Source of the DNA: Halomonas cupida | GTDB lineage: Bacteria > Pseudomonadota > Gammaproteobacteria > Pseudomonadales > Halomonadaceae | DNA: 64,000 nucleotides | Direction: 5' to 3' | Assembly: GCF_900142755.1 (NCBI RefSeq) | Contig: NZ_FRCA01000001.1 | Coordinates: 879,281 to 943,280 of the forward strand | In this document: positions 1-8,706 of the stretch, in pieces | Layout: each line of letters opens with the position of its first letter | Numbering within the stretch: the stretch's first letter is position 1 | Notes under the pieces: generated by a model | Database searches by the model: none | Told to the model about the DNA's origin: nothing | Seen by the model: only the letters and a program-made list of their open reading frames with translations | Translations under genes and position numbers: made by a program

Positions 1-1461
1 CAGATCGACCTGGCCGAAGAACTGGTAGCCTTCACTGGGCGCCAGGTTGGCACGGCCGTCTTCCGGGGCCTTCTGAAAGACCACTTGAGGGCCAAAGGTG
101 GCATCCAGTGCATTGGGGCCGAAGGTGCCGGCATGCAGGGGGCCGCTGACGAACTCCCAAAAGGGGGTGAAGTCCTTGAAGCTGGCGCGGTCGGGGGCGT
201 AATGGTGTGCTGCGGTGTAGTGCACGTCTGCGGTCAGCCACACCACATTGGCAATGCTGCCTTCGTGGATGGCCTTGAGCAGGCGTGCAATCTCGTGCTC
301 GCGGCCTGCCGGTGCGCCATTATCACCATTGGCCACTGCCTCGAAGTTGTCGCCGTCGGCGACCACCAGACCCACGGGCATGTCCGAGGCGATGACCTTC
401 CAGGTGGCGCGAGACGCAGATAGTGCGGCGATCAACTCGTCGACCTGGGTGGCGCCCAGCAGTGCCGCTGCCGGATCATCGGCTGACTGCATATTGGCCG
501 AGTTGGCGCCGCGGTGAGTGCGCATATCGAGCATGAATACCTCGAGGTCAGGGCCATAATCGAAGCGCCGACGGATGCGATCCGGGGCTTCCGGCCACTG
601 GCGAATCGGCATGTATTCCAGAAAGGCTTTTCGGGCACGAGCCGCCAGCAGAGATACATTCTTCTCGGTGTAACGCGGATCTTCGAGAATCTCGCCGGGA
701 TACCAGTTGTTGGTGGTTTCGTGATCGTCCCATTGGGCGAACATCGGTACTTCTGCGTTGAAGCGTTTGAGGTTCTCGTCAAGCATGTTGTACGCATACT
801 GGCCACGGTATTCATCCAACGTCTCGGCGACCTTGGATTTCTCGGCGGTCATCAGGTTGCGCCAGGTCTCGCCGTTGTCCATGGTGACGGTCTCTTCCAG
901 CGGGCCATCGGCATAGATGGTGTCCCCCGAGTGAAGGAAGAAGTCCGGCGACTGCTGGCGCATGGTCTCGTAGATGCGCATGCCGCCGCGGGAAGTATCG
1001 ATTCCCCAGCCCTGACCGACAGTGTCTCCTGACCAGACGAAACGGACATTGCGGGGCGTGTCGCTGGGCAGGCGCAACTTGCCCACCACCGGTTCGCTGA
1101 TGGCGCGGTGATCTCCCAGCGCGGCAAATCGGACACGGTAGTGAAGGTCGGTGTCGCTGGCGAGACCGGTGACGTCGATCTTGCTGGTCATGCCCGTGGA
1201 TGGCAGGGCATCGGGGCCGGTCAACTGGCGAGCATTATGGAATTCGGCGTTGTCTGCGACCTCCAGCAGCATCTGTGAGGGTCGGTCGGCGCGTGACCAG
1301 ATCATGGCGCGATTGGTCCAGAGATCACCGCTCATGACACCGGAAGTGATCATCGGGCGTCGGTTCTCGGCCAGCACGATACCGGGAGCGGTCGTCAGCA
1401 GACCCAGGCCGGCACTGGCCTTCAGGCCGAATCCCAGAAACTGACGTCTTGTGGTGCGCAT
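1..1461 (-). CDS. phoD: PhoD-family alkaline phosphatase/phosphodiesterase, Tat-exported (3' end cut off)
   Basis: This is a periplasmic or secreted PhoD-type metallophosphatase that releases phosphate from phosphodiesters or monoesters. The N terminus has a twin-arginine signal, with RRQFLGFGLK at residues 5-14 followed by a hydrophobic stretch ending in an Ala-rich cleavage region. The PhoD core follows: VWSGDTVGQGWG, then FFLHSGDTIYADG, then AQWDDHETTNNW, then WLTADVHYTAAHHYAP, which are the metal-binding Asp, Asn and His blocks of the family. The frame stays open to base 1, so the C terminus lies outside the window (487 codons visible). Two adjacent ATGs occur; the one at 1461 sits 6 nt after an AAGGAGG ribosome site, the other at 1464 is too close. 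It is divergent from prfC. Confidence 0.93.
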   Translation of the reverse strand, partial: MRTTRRQFLGFGLKASAGLGLLTTAPGIVLAENRRPMITSGVMSGDLWTNRAMIWSRADRPSQMLLEVADNAEFHNARQLTGPDALPSTGMTSKIDVTGLASDTDLHYRVRFAALGDHRAISEPVVGKLRLPSDTPRNVRFVWSGDTVGQGWGIDTSRGGMRIYETMRQQSPDFFLHSGDTIYADGPLEETVTMDNGETWRNLMTAEKSKVAETLDEYRGQYAYNMLDENLKRFNAEVPMFAQWDDHETTNNWYPGEILEDPRYTEKNVSLLAARARKAFLEYMPIRQWPEAPDRIRRRFDYGPDLEVFMLDMRTHRGANSANMQSADDPAAALLGATQVDELIAALSASRATWKVIASDMPVGLVVADGDNFEAVANGDNGAPAGREHEIARLLKAIHEGSIANVVWLTADVHYTAAHHYAPDRASFKDFTPFWEFVSGPLHAGTFGPNALDATFGPQVVFQKAPEDGRANLAPSEGYQFFGQVDL

Positions 1462-1796
1462 CATCTTCCTCCTTGCTGTCGGTTTGATAGTTGTTCCAGG
1501 GCACGAGTCATGGTCAGGGAGCCGGACACCCGATATCCCCTGGTTTCATATTCTCGTGTTTCATGTTGGCTGAGAGACCTGCCGGAAGGTCTTGTGGCGA
1601 TGGCGGATGGGGACGCGTGATCGGCCTTGATCTTGTACAGCGATAATGACAAACAGGTCGCAGCAAGATGACAGTCTGATGGCGAAGGCGAGACCGTACT
1701 GGTCGCCCTGGGGCCTGGCGCGGTATCATCTGGCGGTTTCAGCGCTGCCGATTCGGCAGATGCCCTCTATATTCGAGCAAGCAGGCGACACCCTTC
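1462..1796. other. Divergent intergenic region phoD/prfC
   Basis: About 335 bases lie between the phoD start and the prfC start. It must hold promoters for both directions, but I see no convincing -35/-10 pair. A short stem, CTGCCG-att-CGGCAG (1745-1759), lies about 40 bases upstream of prfC and could be part of its leader. Short open frames here show no family motif and I leave them uncalled. Confidence 0.5.
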
Positions 1797-3386
1797 ATGT
1801 CCAACCCGAAACAGGCCCAGCAGACCGATCTACGCAGGACCTTCGCGATCATCAGTCACCCCGACGCGGGCAAGACCACCATCACCGAAAAGATGCTGTT
1901 GTTCGGAAACGCCATCCAGATGGCGGGGTCGGTCAAGAGCAAGCGGGATGACCGGCATGCGACCTCGGACTGGATGAAGATGGAGCAGGAGCGGGGCATC
2001 TCAGTGACCACCTCGGTCATGCAGTTCCCCTATGGGGGCCGTATGGTCAATCTGCTGGATACGCCCGGGCACGAGGACTTCTCCGAGGATACCTACCGCA
2101 CGCTGACGGCGGTGGATTCGGCGTTGATGGTTATCGACGGGGCCAAGGGTGTCGAGGATCGCACCATCAAACTGATGGAAGTCTGTCGCCTGCGTACCAC
2201 GCCGATTCTGACCTTCGTCAACAAGATGGATCGCGATATCCGCGATCCCATCGAGGTGATGGACGAAGTCGAGACGGTACTCAATATCCAGTGTGCGCCC
2301 ATGACCTGGCCGATTGGCATGGGGCGTCACTTCAAGGGCGTCTACCACCTCTACAACGACGTCATTCATCTCTATACCCAGGGGCAGGGCAGCCGAATCC
2401 CCGAAGACAAGCGTATCGAAGGCCTCGATAATCCCGAGGTTGATGCACTGCTGGGCGAGGACGGTGCTGAGGAACTGCGCATGGAGGTGGAGCTGGTGCG
2501 CGGTGCTTCTCATACTTTTGACCATGAGGCCTATCTGCGCGGCGAGCTGACGCCGGTCTACTTCGGTACCGCCATGGGCAACTTTGGTGTTCGTGAGATG
2601 CTGGATGGCTTCGTCGAGTACGCACCGGCACCGCAACCTCGCGAAACAGATGCCCGCGCGGTGGAAGCGAAGGACGAGCGCTTCACTGGCTTCGTGTTCA
2701 AGATCCAGGCCAACATGGATCCCAACCATCGTGATCGCATTGCCTTTCTGAGGGTCTGCTCCGGCAAGTACGAGAAGAACATGAAGATGCGTCATGTACG
2801 TATCGGCAAGGACATCAAGATTGCCGATGCTCTGACCTTCATGGCCGCCGATCGTACTCATGTCGAGGAAGCCTGGCCGGGTGACATCATCGGCCTGCAC
2901 AACCACGGCACCATCCAGATCGGTGATACCTTCACCCAGGGCGAGGATATGCGCTTTACCGGCATTCCCCACTTCGCACCGGAACTGTTCAAGCGCGTAC
3001 GCCTGAAGGATCCGCTGAAGATGAAGGCGTTGCAGAAGGGCTTGCAGCAGCTCTCCGAGGAGGGGGCGACGCAGGTCTTCATGCCGCTCGACAACAATGA
3101 CCTGATTCTCGGCGCTGTGGGTACCCTGCAGTTTGATGTGGTAGCCCACCGCCTCAAGGAAGAATACAAGGTCGATTGCATCTACGAGGGCGTCAACGTG
3201 CATACCGCACGCTGGATCTATTGTGACGATGCGAAGATGCTTGAAGAGTTCAAGCGCAAGGCAAGTACCAACCTGGCCATCGATGGCGGTGGCTACCTGA
3301 CCTATATTGCACCCACTCGGGTCAATCTGCAGATGACTCAGGAGCGCTGGCCGGACGTGCGTTTCGGCGAGACCCGAGAGCACTGA
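1797..3386 (+). CDS. prfC: Peptide chain release factor 3 (RF3 GTPase)
   Basis: RF3 is the cytoplasmic GTPase that ejects RF1 or RF2 from the ribosome after peptide release. The protein has 529 residues, the usual length. The G domain is intact: G1 SHPDAGKTT at 20-28, the effector region with [13 protein letters not shown]3 [10 protein letters not shown] and G4 NKMDRD. The RF3-specific segments follow ([18 protein letters not shown] and the C-terminal [14 protein letters not shown]). The start is the ATG at 1797, whose protein begins like known RF3 proteins ([19 protein letters not shown]). It appears monocistronic, ending at a strong hairpin terminator. No oddity seen. Confidence 0.98.
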   Translation: MSNPKQAQQTDLRRTFAIISHPDAGKTTITEKMLLFGNAIQMAGSVKSKRDDRHATSDWMKMEQERGISVTTSVMQFPYGGRMVNLLDTPGHEDFSEDTYRTLTAVDSALMVIDGAKGVEDRTIKLMEVCRLRTTPILTFVNKMDRDIRDPIEVMDEVETVLNIQCAPMTWPIGMGRHFKGVYHLYNDVIHLYTQGQGSRIPEDKRIEGLDNPEVDALLGEDGAEELRMEVELVRGASHTFDHEAYLRGELTPVYFGTAMGNFGVREMLDGFVEYAPAPQPRETDARAVEAKDERFTGFVFKIQANMDPNHRDRIAFLRVCSGKYEKNMKMRHVRIGKDIKIADALTFMAADRTHVEEAWPGDIIGLHNHGTIQIGDTFTQGEDMRFTGIPHFAPELFKRVRLKDPLKMKALQKGLQQLSEEGATQVFMPLDNNDLILGAVGTLQFDVVAHRLKEEYKVDCIYEGVNVHTARWIYCDDAKMLEEFKRKASTNLAIDGGGYLTYIAPTRVNLQMTQERWPDVRFGETREH

Positions 3387-3392
3387 GCCAGA

Positions 3393-3420
3393 CGGCCTGC
3401 CGAGTCCCCTCGGCAGGCCG
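3393..3420 (+). terminator. Terminator hairpin after prfC
   Basis: A perfect 12-bp stem, CGGCCTGCCGAG (3393-3404) with CTCGGCAGGCCG (3409-3420), loop TCCC, begins 6 bases after the prfC stop codon. There is no long T run after it (GGATTGCGG), so termination may be moderate. Confidence 0.75.
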
Positions 3421-3477
3421 GGATTGCGGTCTCCATGGGGGCCGCATGATTCCTGGGTCAGCTCCTGGAGTAGCCCG

Positions 3478-4338
3478 ATGTCTACTGCCCGTATGATCGA
3501 TGCTCATTGCCACCTGGACTTTGCGGTCTTCGATGACGATCGCGATGAGGTGCTGGCGCGTGCACGAACTGCCGGTGTGGAGCAGTTTGTTGTCGCGGGG
3601 ACTACGCGTTCGCGCTGGCACGGTTTGCTGGCGCTGGCCAGTCGGGGTGATTGCTATCCCTGCCTGGGGCTGCATCCCCTGTTTCTTGGCGACCATGTTC
3701 TTGACGACCATGTTCTCGACGATCATGTCCTCGGCGAGCATGACGTTCAGTACAACCGTCTTGAGGGTCAGGGCGGCGAGCGGGGGAGTGACGACCTCGC
3801 TGAGCTGGCGCGGACACTCAAGGACCACTCTGAAGTCGTCGCGCTGGGCGAGTGCGGGATCGACGCGCGCTTTTCCGATAGCCTTCCTCGGCAATGGACG
3901 CTATTTGACGCCCAGTTACGTCTTGCTCAAGAGCATGACCTACCGGTCGTGGTGCATTGTGTACGAGCCAACGACGATGTGGCTCGGCGTCTGCGCCAGT
4001 TGGGGCCAGCGAAAGGTGGCTTGATCCACGCCTTTTCCGGTTCTGCCCAGCAGGCGCTGCGCTTCGATGAGTTGGGCTACGTGCTGGGGTTGGGCGGTGC
4101 GGTCACCTACCCGAGAGCCGCCCGCCTGCGCAGGGCAGTGACCAGTCTGCCCGATCACGCCTATGTGCTGGAAAGTGATAGCCCCGATATGCCGCTGGCT
4201 GGCTATCAGGGACAGCGCAACGAGCCGGCTCGAGTCGCCGAGGTCTGCAGGGTGGTGGCGGAGTTGCGTGGTCAGTCCTGTGACGAGGTGGCCGAGAACA
4301 GCTCGGCCAACGCTCGCCGCCTGTTTGGTCTTCCCTGA
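3478..4338 (+). CDS. yjjV: TatD-family metal-dependent hydrolase, YjjV type
   Basis: This is a cytoplasmic TIM-barrel metallohydrolase of the TatD DNase family, predicted 286 residues. Motifs in order: MIDAHCHLD near the N terminus (HxH metal ligands), ALGECGID, VVVHCVR, GLIHAFSGSAQQA, VTYPRAARLRR and ESDSPDMPLAGYQGQRNEP. The last two resemble E. coli YjjV (YPRA, DAPDMPLNGFQGQ) more than TatD or YcfH. The start at 3478 follows a TGGAG site by 7 nt; a longer open frame from 3424 lacks one. Residues 72-86 are a three-fold pentapeptide repeat (DHVLD, DHVLD, DHVLG) encoded by a 15-bp tandem repeat, placed in the variable loop after GLHP. The exact substrate is unknown for this subfamily. Confidence 0.9.
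   Translation: MSTARMIDAHCHLDFAVFDDDRDEVLARARTAGVEQFVVAGTTRSRWHGLLALASRGDCYPCLGLHPLFLGDHVLDDHVLDDHVLGEHDVQYNRLEGQGGERGSDDLAELARTLKDHSEVVALGECGIDARFSDSLPRQWTLFDAQLRLAQEHDLPVVVHCVRANDDVARRLRQLGPAKGGLIHAFSGSAQQALRFDELGYVLGLGGAVTYPRAARLRRAVTSLPDHAYVLESDSPDMPLAGYQGQRNEPARVAEVCRVVAELRGQSCDEVAENSSANARRLFGLP
3691..3735 (+). repeat. 15-bp tandem repeat (3 units) inside yjjV
   Basis: Three in-frame 15-bp units, GACCATGTTCTTGAC, GACCATGTTCTCGAC and GATCATGTCCTCGGC, encode DHVLD-DHVLD-DHVLG. They are followed by another EH-D-type codon run. The gradient of divergence suggests slippage duplication. Confidence 0.9.
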
Positions 4339-4365
4339 GAGGAGGGCAGCATCACCTGGCCAGGT

Positions 4366-5409
4366 TCACGATTGGCCCGGTGGTGCCAGACTCTCGGGAT
4401 CGAGGCGTTCGATGCTATAGGGTAGCTTGAGGAGTTGCATTCGGCGCCCTTCGAAGGACAGGTTCATGTCTTCGGCGCTGATGTTGAGGACAGCAAGGAC
4501 CTCGGACTGTCCATAGGCATCCTGCTGGCAGGCAATTATCTCACCGACGCGCTTATCATCAGTGTTGGTCACCTGGCTGCCGATGGAAATCATCTCGCTA
4601 CCCTCGACCTGGGCCCGAAACAGGCGCTTCTTGACCTGGCCGCGAAAATGCGCGCGTGCCACGACTTCCTGTCCGGTATAGCAACCCTTCTTGAAGCTGA
4701 TGCCTGCCTGGGCCTCCCAGTTGAGCATCTGCGGCAACCAGGTGTCCTGCTGCTCGTTGGTGATGAAATGCAGTCCTGACTGGATGTCAGTGAGCTTCCA
4801 GATGGCGTTGCCTACGGCAACGCACTGCTTGAGCAGTCGCTCGAACAGGGCATCGGCTTGGGGGCCCGGCACCATGATCAGGTAGCGGGGCTGCGGCCCG
4901 GGGTAGCCCAGGGCAATGGTGCCGTTGCTGTTGGCCTGATGCCATACACCGGGGGCGTTGAGGTCACAGTCGACTTCGGTCAGCGCGGCAGACTCTGGGC
5001 CCATGATGCCGATCAGTGCAATATCGGGATTGGGTTCCAGCTCAGCCTTGTAGAAGGCGGCAAAACGCCCGAGATGCTGAGCAAGGGGCTCCACCAGGCT
5101 GCGGTCAAGAATCAGCCGAAAATGGTCTTCGCCAACCCGCAGCAATTGGGCGTTGGCGACCACTCGTCCCTTGACGGAGCAGAACGCCGTCAAGGGCGCG
5201 AAATGACCGTCGATCAGGTTGAGCTGGGCACTGGTCTGGCCCTGCAGAAAGCGTATCGAATCGGGGCCGCGGACATCCAGAATGCCGAGGTGTGCCAGCG
5301 GAATGGCCACGGTCCGCTCGAGCGCGGTACGTGCCGGGTCCGGGGTGTCGAATTCGACGTCTGACGGGGAGCTCAGGCGCCCCCCGTGGGTAGTGATCCA
5401 GGTAGTCAT
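4366..5409 (-). CDS. ygfZ: Folate-binding protein YgfZ (Fe-S cluster repair / tRNA modification factor)
   Basis: YgfZ is a cytoplasmic tetrahydrofolate-binding protein of the GcvT-like fold, needed for full activity of some Fe-S enzymes such as MiaB. The protein is 347 residues. Its signature FKKGCYTGQEVVARAHFRG near residue 230 contains the conserved redox Cys and the KGCYTGQE block. The N-terminal aminomethyltransferase-like part has RFLQGQTSAQLNLI and FCSVKGRVVANAQLL. It is convergent with yjjV (27 bases between the stops) and divergent from the small gene at 5660. The family is confidently assigned; the substrate chemistry is not visible from sequence. Confidence 0.95.
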   Translation of the reverse strand: MTTWITTHGGRLSSPSDVEFDTPDPARTALERTVAIPLAHLGILDVRGPDSIRFLQGQTSAQLNLIDGHFAPLTAFCSVKGRVVANAQLLRVGEDHFRLILDRSLVEPLAQHLGRFAAFYKAELEPNPDIALIGIMGPESAALTEVDCDLNAPGVWHQANSNGTIALGYPGPQPRYLIMVPGPQADALFERLLKQCVAVGNAIWKLTDIQSGLHFITNEQQDTWLPQMLNWEAQAGISFKKGCYTGQEVVARAHFRGQVKKRLFRAQVEGSEMISIGSQVTNTDDKRVGEIIACQQDAYGQSEVLAVLNISAEDMNLSFEGRRMQLLKLPYSIERLDPESLAPPGQS

Positions 5410-5659
5410 GGAGTTCCTGTCGGTTGTCGCGAGACGGCAATGGTCTTGATGACCAAGGCTGCGCTATACAGGAAATGTGCGGTCGTTGGTCGCCTTTTGC
5501 AAGCGTACCAGGCTGTGCCCAGCGGAAAAGCGTCATGCTAAGCTTGGGCGATCATTACCTGTTGTCGGCGAATACACCGGAACCGCTTCCAGTGACCATC
5601 TCTGGCTTCAAGTGAGAGCCCCGGTTTCAAGTAAAAGTCCATCTCAAGGAGAGCTGCAT

Positions 5660-5857
5660 ATGACCCAACAGTCGCTGATGTTCAAGGGAGTGGAGAATGC
5701 CGACCAGATCAACCAGATCACTACTGCATTGATGATGCTCGACGGCGTCGATAGCGCCGAAGTGGGCCGCCATGGCGCCGATGTGGAAGGTCGTGCGACA
5801 CGCCAGCAGTTGATCGCCGCTGTCAAGGCTCAGATTCCGGGCATTGAGGTACAGTGA
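5660..5857 (+). CDS. Small cysteine-free protein with heavy-metal-associated-like fold
   Basis: This is a 65-residue protein that I do not assign to a named gene. The pattern (MFKGVENADQINQITTALMML, then GVDSAEVGRHGADVEG, then TRQQLIAAVKAQIPGIEV) has the beta-alpha-beta-beta-alpha-beta spacing of heavy-metal-associated/CopZ domains, but it contains no cysteine, so the CXXC metal site is absent. The start ATG follows AAGGAGAG by 6 nt. Its stop codon overlaps the start of the OsmC-like gene by one base (TGATG), so the two are translationally coupled and probably work together. Function unknown. Confidence 0.72.
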   Translation: MTQQSLMFKGVENADQINQITTALMMLDGVDSAEVGRHGADVEGRATRQQLIAAVKAQIPGIEVQ

Positions 5858-6282
5858 TGAGCATTCATCTTCGCAGTGAGCGTGATGGCGTGCTGCGCCA
5901 GCGTGCCAGCATCGAGAGTTTCGACGATCTGTTGGTGGATGTCCCCGAAGCCTTTGGTGGAGAGGGGCAGGCACCGGATCCCCACGACTATTTCGATCTT
6001 TCGCTGGGGGCGTGCAAGGCCATTACGGCGCAGATGTATGCGAAGCGCAAGGAATGGCCGCTGACCGATGTCAGCGTGGTGGTGACGCGGGACGAACGTG
6101 ACGAGCGGCGTGGTGTCTACCGACTGGACGTGGCGATGACCTTCCATGGTATCGAAGACCCACAGCAACTGGCGCGCCTTGAGGAGATCAGTCACAAGTG
6201 CCCGATTCACCGCTTGATGACAACGTCCACGGTGGAGGTTACCACGCGGACCCTGGCCACGAGCCTCGGCACGGCTCCCTGA
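5857..6282 (+). CDS. OsmC/Ohr-family protein
   Basis: A 141-residue OsmC-fold protein. This family reduces organic hydroperoxides through a reactive cysteine pair. Two cysteines are in the right places: one in LSLGACKAITAQMYAKRK (start of the long helix) and one in EISHKCPIHRLM near the C terminus. The sequence is closer to the general OsmC/YhfA-like group than to Ohr. The start ATG overlaps the stop of the upstream 65-residue gene. Substrate and regulator cannot be read from the sequence. Confidence 0.88.
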   Translation: MSIHLRSERDGVLRQRASIESFDDLLVDVPEAFGGEGQAPDPHDYFDLSLGACKAITAQMYAKRKEWPLTDVSVVVTRDERDERRGVYRLDVAMTFHGIEDPQQLARLEEISHKCPIHRLMTTSTVEVTTRTLATSLGTAP

Positions 6283-6378
6283 GCATTGCCGGGATGCATT
6301 GTCGTCCCGTCCCTTGTTCTGCATGACCACCTCGAATGACGCTCGTTTCCGTCATCATTCATGATACCAGGAGCTGAG

Positions 6379-8406
6379 ATGAGCAAGCCCTTTCGACTCG
6401 TATCAAAATACCGGCCAGCGGGAGACCAGCCTGCCGCCATCGAAGGGCTGGTTCAGGGCCTGGAAGCGGGTCTGGCTCACCAGACCATGCTGGGTGTCAC
6501 CGGTTCCGGCAAGACCTTCACCATGGCCAATATCGTCGAGCGCATGCAGCGTCCGACCATCGTCATGGCGCACAACAAGACACTGGCGGCGCAACTGTAT
6601 GGGGAGTTCAAGTCCTTCTTCCCCGACAACGCCGTCGAGTACTTTGTCTCCTACTACGACTACTATCAGCCCGAAGCCTATGTGCCGTCGTCGGACACCT
6701 TCATCGAGAAGGATGCCTCGATCAATGACCATATCGAACAGATGCGTCTGTCGGCTACCAAGGCCTTGCTCGAGCGACGTGACGCGCTGATCGTGGTGTC
6801 GGTGTCAGCGATCTACGGCCTCGGTGATCCGGATCAGTATCTGAAGATGCGTCTGCACTTCACTCGTGGAGAGTTGATTGACCAGCGGGGCTTTCTGCGC
6901 CGTCTGGCGGAGCTGCAGTACACTCGCAATGATATGGACTTCCGGCGTGGCACCTATCGGGTGCGGGGCGATGTCATCGATATCTTTCCCGCGGATGCCG
7001 AGGACGAGGCAGTGCGGGTTGAGCTGTTCGACGACGAGATCGACTCGATCAGCCTGTTCGATCCGCTGACCGGGGAGCTGCGTGGCAAGGTCCCGCGCAT
7101 GACCATCTATCCCAAGAGCCACTATGTGACGCCACGCGAGACCATTCTCGGTGCGGTGGATCAGATCAAGGCAGAACTGGCAGAGCGCCTGGCCTTCCTG
7201 CGCAAGGAGGACCGCCTGGTAGAGGCCCAGCGCATCGAGCAACGCACGCTCTATGACATCGAGATGATGATGGAGCTGGGCTACTGCAATGGCGTCGAGA
7301 ACTACTCGCGCTATCTTTCAGGGCGCGCGCCCGGTGAGCCGCCGCCGACCTTCTTCGATTACCTGCCGCCGGATTCCCTGCTGTTCATCGACGAATCCCA
7401 TGTCAGTGTGCCGCAGGTCGGTGGCATGTATCGAGGGGATCGCTCACGCAAGGAAACCCTGGTCGAATATGGTTTTCGCCTGCCCTCGGCACTGGACAAT
7501 CGCCCCATGACCTTCGAGGAATGGGAGTCCATCTGTCCGCAGGCCATTTTTGTCTCGGCGACGCCGGGCCCATATGAGGCAGAGCACGCTGGCCGGGTGG
7601 TGGAGCAGGTCGTGCGTCCGACTGGCCTGCTGGATCCCGAGATCGAGGTGCGTCCTGCCTCGACACAGGTGGATGACCTGTTGTCCGAGATTCGTCTGCG
7701 CACCGATGTGGGTGAAAGGGTGCTGGTGACCACCCTGACCAAGCGCATGGCCGAGGATCTCACCGAGTATCTGGATGAGCACGACATCAGGGTGCGCTAC
7801 CTGCACTCGGATATCGATACGGTGGAACGGGTCGAGATCATCCGCGACCTGCGTCTCGGCAAGTTCGATGTGCTGGTCGGTATCAACCTGTTGCGTGAAG
7901 GCCTGGATATCCCCGAGGTGTCACTGGTGGCGATTCTCGATGCCGACAAGGAAGGCTTCCTGCGTGCCGAGCGCTCGCTGATCCAGACCATCGGCCGGGC
8001 CGCTCGTAACGCCAACGGCAAAGCCATCCTCTATGGCGATCGGATCACCGACTCGATGCGCAAGGCAATCGACGAGACCGAGCGTCGCCGGGAGAAACAG
8101 AAGGCCTTCAACGAGGAGCACGGCATCACGCCGCGCACCGTGACGCGTTCAGTGGCTGATATTCTCGAGGCCGCTCAGGCGCCGGGTAGCCGTCGAAAGG
8201 GACGCAAGAGCGACCGCAAGGTGGCCGAGGACAAGGCAGGCTACGATCCGACGGCAATGTCCGGCGAGGAGCTGCGCAAGGAAATGAGCCGGCTCGAGAA
8301 TGCCATGCTCGAGGCCGCCCAGAACCTGGAGTTCGAGGAAGCGGCACGACTGCGCGACCGTCTCCATGAGCTGCGAGAGCAACAGTTGGCGCTTGGCGAG
8401 GTTTGA
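6379..8406 (+). CDS. uvrB: UvrABC excision nuclease subunit B
   Basis: UvrB is the damage-verifying helicase-like subunit of nucleotide excision repair. The predicted 675 residues match the family. Visible parts: Walker [13 protein letters not shown] (near residue 40), the beta-hairpin [21 protein letters not shown], Walker [13 protein letters not shown], helicase motif [19 protein letters not shown], the motif [31 protein letters not shown] and a C-terminal UVR domain ([12 protein letters not shown]). The start at 6379 follows CCAGGAG by 5 nt and begins [17 protein letters not shown] as in other UvrB proteins; the in-frame ATG at 6361 lies upstream of that site. Confidence 0.98.
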   Translation: MSKPFRLVSKYRPAGDQPAAIEGLVQGLEAGLAHQTMLGVTGSGKTFTMANIVERMQRPTIVMAHNKTLAAQLYGEFKSFFPDNAVEYFVSYYDYYQPEAYVPSSDTFIEKDASINDHIEQMRLSATKALLERRDALIVVSVSAIYGLGDPDQYLKMRLHFTRGELIDQRGFLRRLAELQYTRNDMDFRRGTYRVRGDVIDIFPADAEDEAVRVELFDDEIDSISLFDPLTGELRGKVPRMTIYPKSHYVTPRETILGAVDQIKAELAERLAFLRKEDRLVEAQRIEQRTLYDIEMMMELGYCNGVENYSRYLSGRAPGEPPPTFFDYLPPDSLLFIDESHVSVPQVGGMYRGDRSRKETLVEYGFRLPSALDNRPMTFEEWESICPQAIFVSATPGPYEAEHAGRVVEQVVRPTGLLDPEIEVRPASTQVDDLLSEIRLRTDVGERVLVTTLTKRMAEDLTEYLDEHDIRVRYLHSDIDTVERVEIIRDLRLGKFDVLVGINLLREGLDIPEVSLVAILDADKEGFLRAERSLIQTIGRAARNANGKAILYGDRITDSMRKAIDETERRREKQKAFNEEHGITPRTVTRSVADILEAAQAPGSRRKGRKSDRKVAEDKAGYDPTAMSGEELRKEMSRLENAMLEAAQNLEFEEAARLRDRLHELREQQLALGEV

Positions 8407-8706
8407 TTCAAGGTCCAGCGGGAATATCCCGGTCACACTGCTCAAGCCGTTGCTCTGGAAACCGGGTGTGGTGAAGCCCACACTCTGACCGTCGTCGTCC
8501 AGATGAGGAGGGTTGCCGAATGGCAATCCTCCTTTCTCATGTTCCTATAGTTATACCGTTATCTGTCTTTTCGTCAGCCATGGTTCCACCCTGGCGGGCC
8601 TGCCGAAACGCAGAGGATGGGGTACAATATGCCACCACGAAAGCCCGGCGCCGCGGTGATCCACCGTATAGAAACGGGCTCGCCCGACCCAGCCAAGGAG
8701 TCAGCC
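8407..8706. other. Intergenic region uvrB/fumarase
   Basis: This 300-base stretch holds two hairpins and the fumarase leader. The first hairpin is GTGTGG-TGAAGC-CCACAC (about 8466-8483). The second is the terminator described separately. Downstream, an A/T-rich patch (TATAGTTATACCGTTATC, about 8547) could hold the fumarase promoter, though no clean -35 is visible. I see no gene. Confidence 0.5.
8505..8535 (+). terminator. Rho-independent terminator after uvrB
   Basis: The stem AGGAGGGTTGCC (8506-8517) pairs with GGCAATCCTCCT (8522-8533) with one G-T wobble, loop GAAT, followed by TTCTC. It lies about 100 bases after the uvrB stop. Confidence 0.75.

Noticed and set aside
2001..3383. Long minus-strand open frame (460 codons) antisense to prfC
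   Set aside because: The plus frame is a perfect RF3; the antisense frame has no family motif and is a by-product of G/C-rich codon use.
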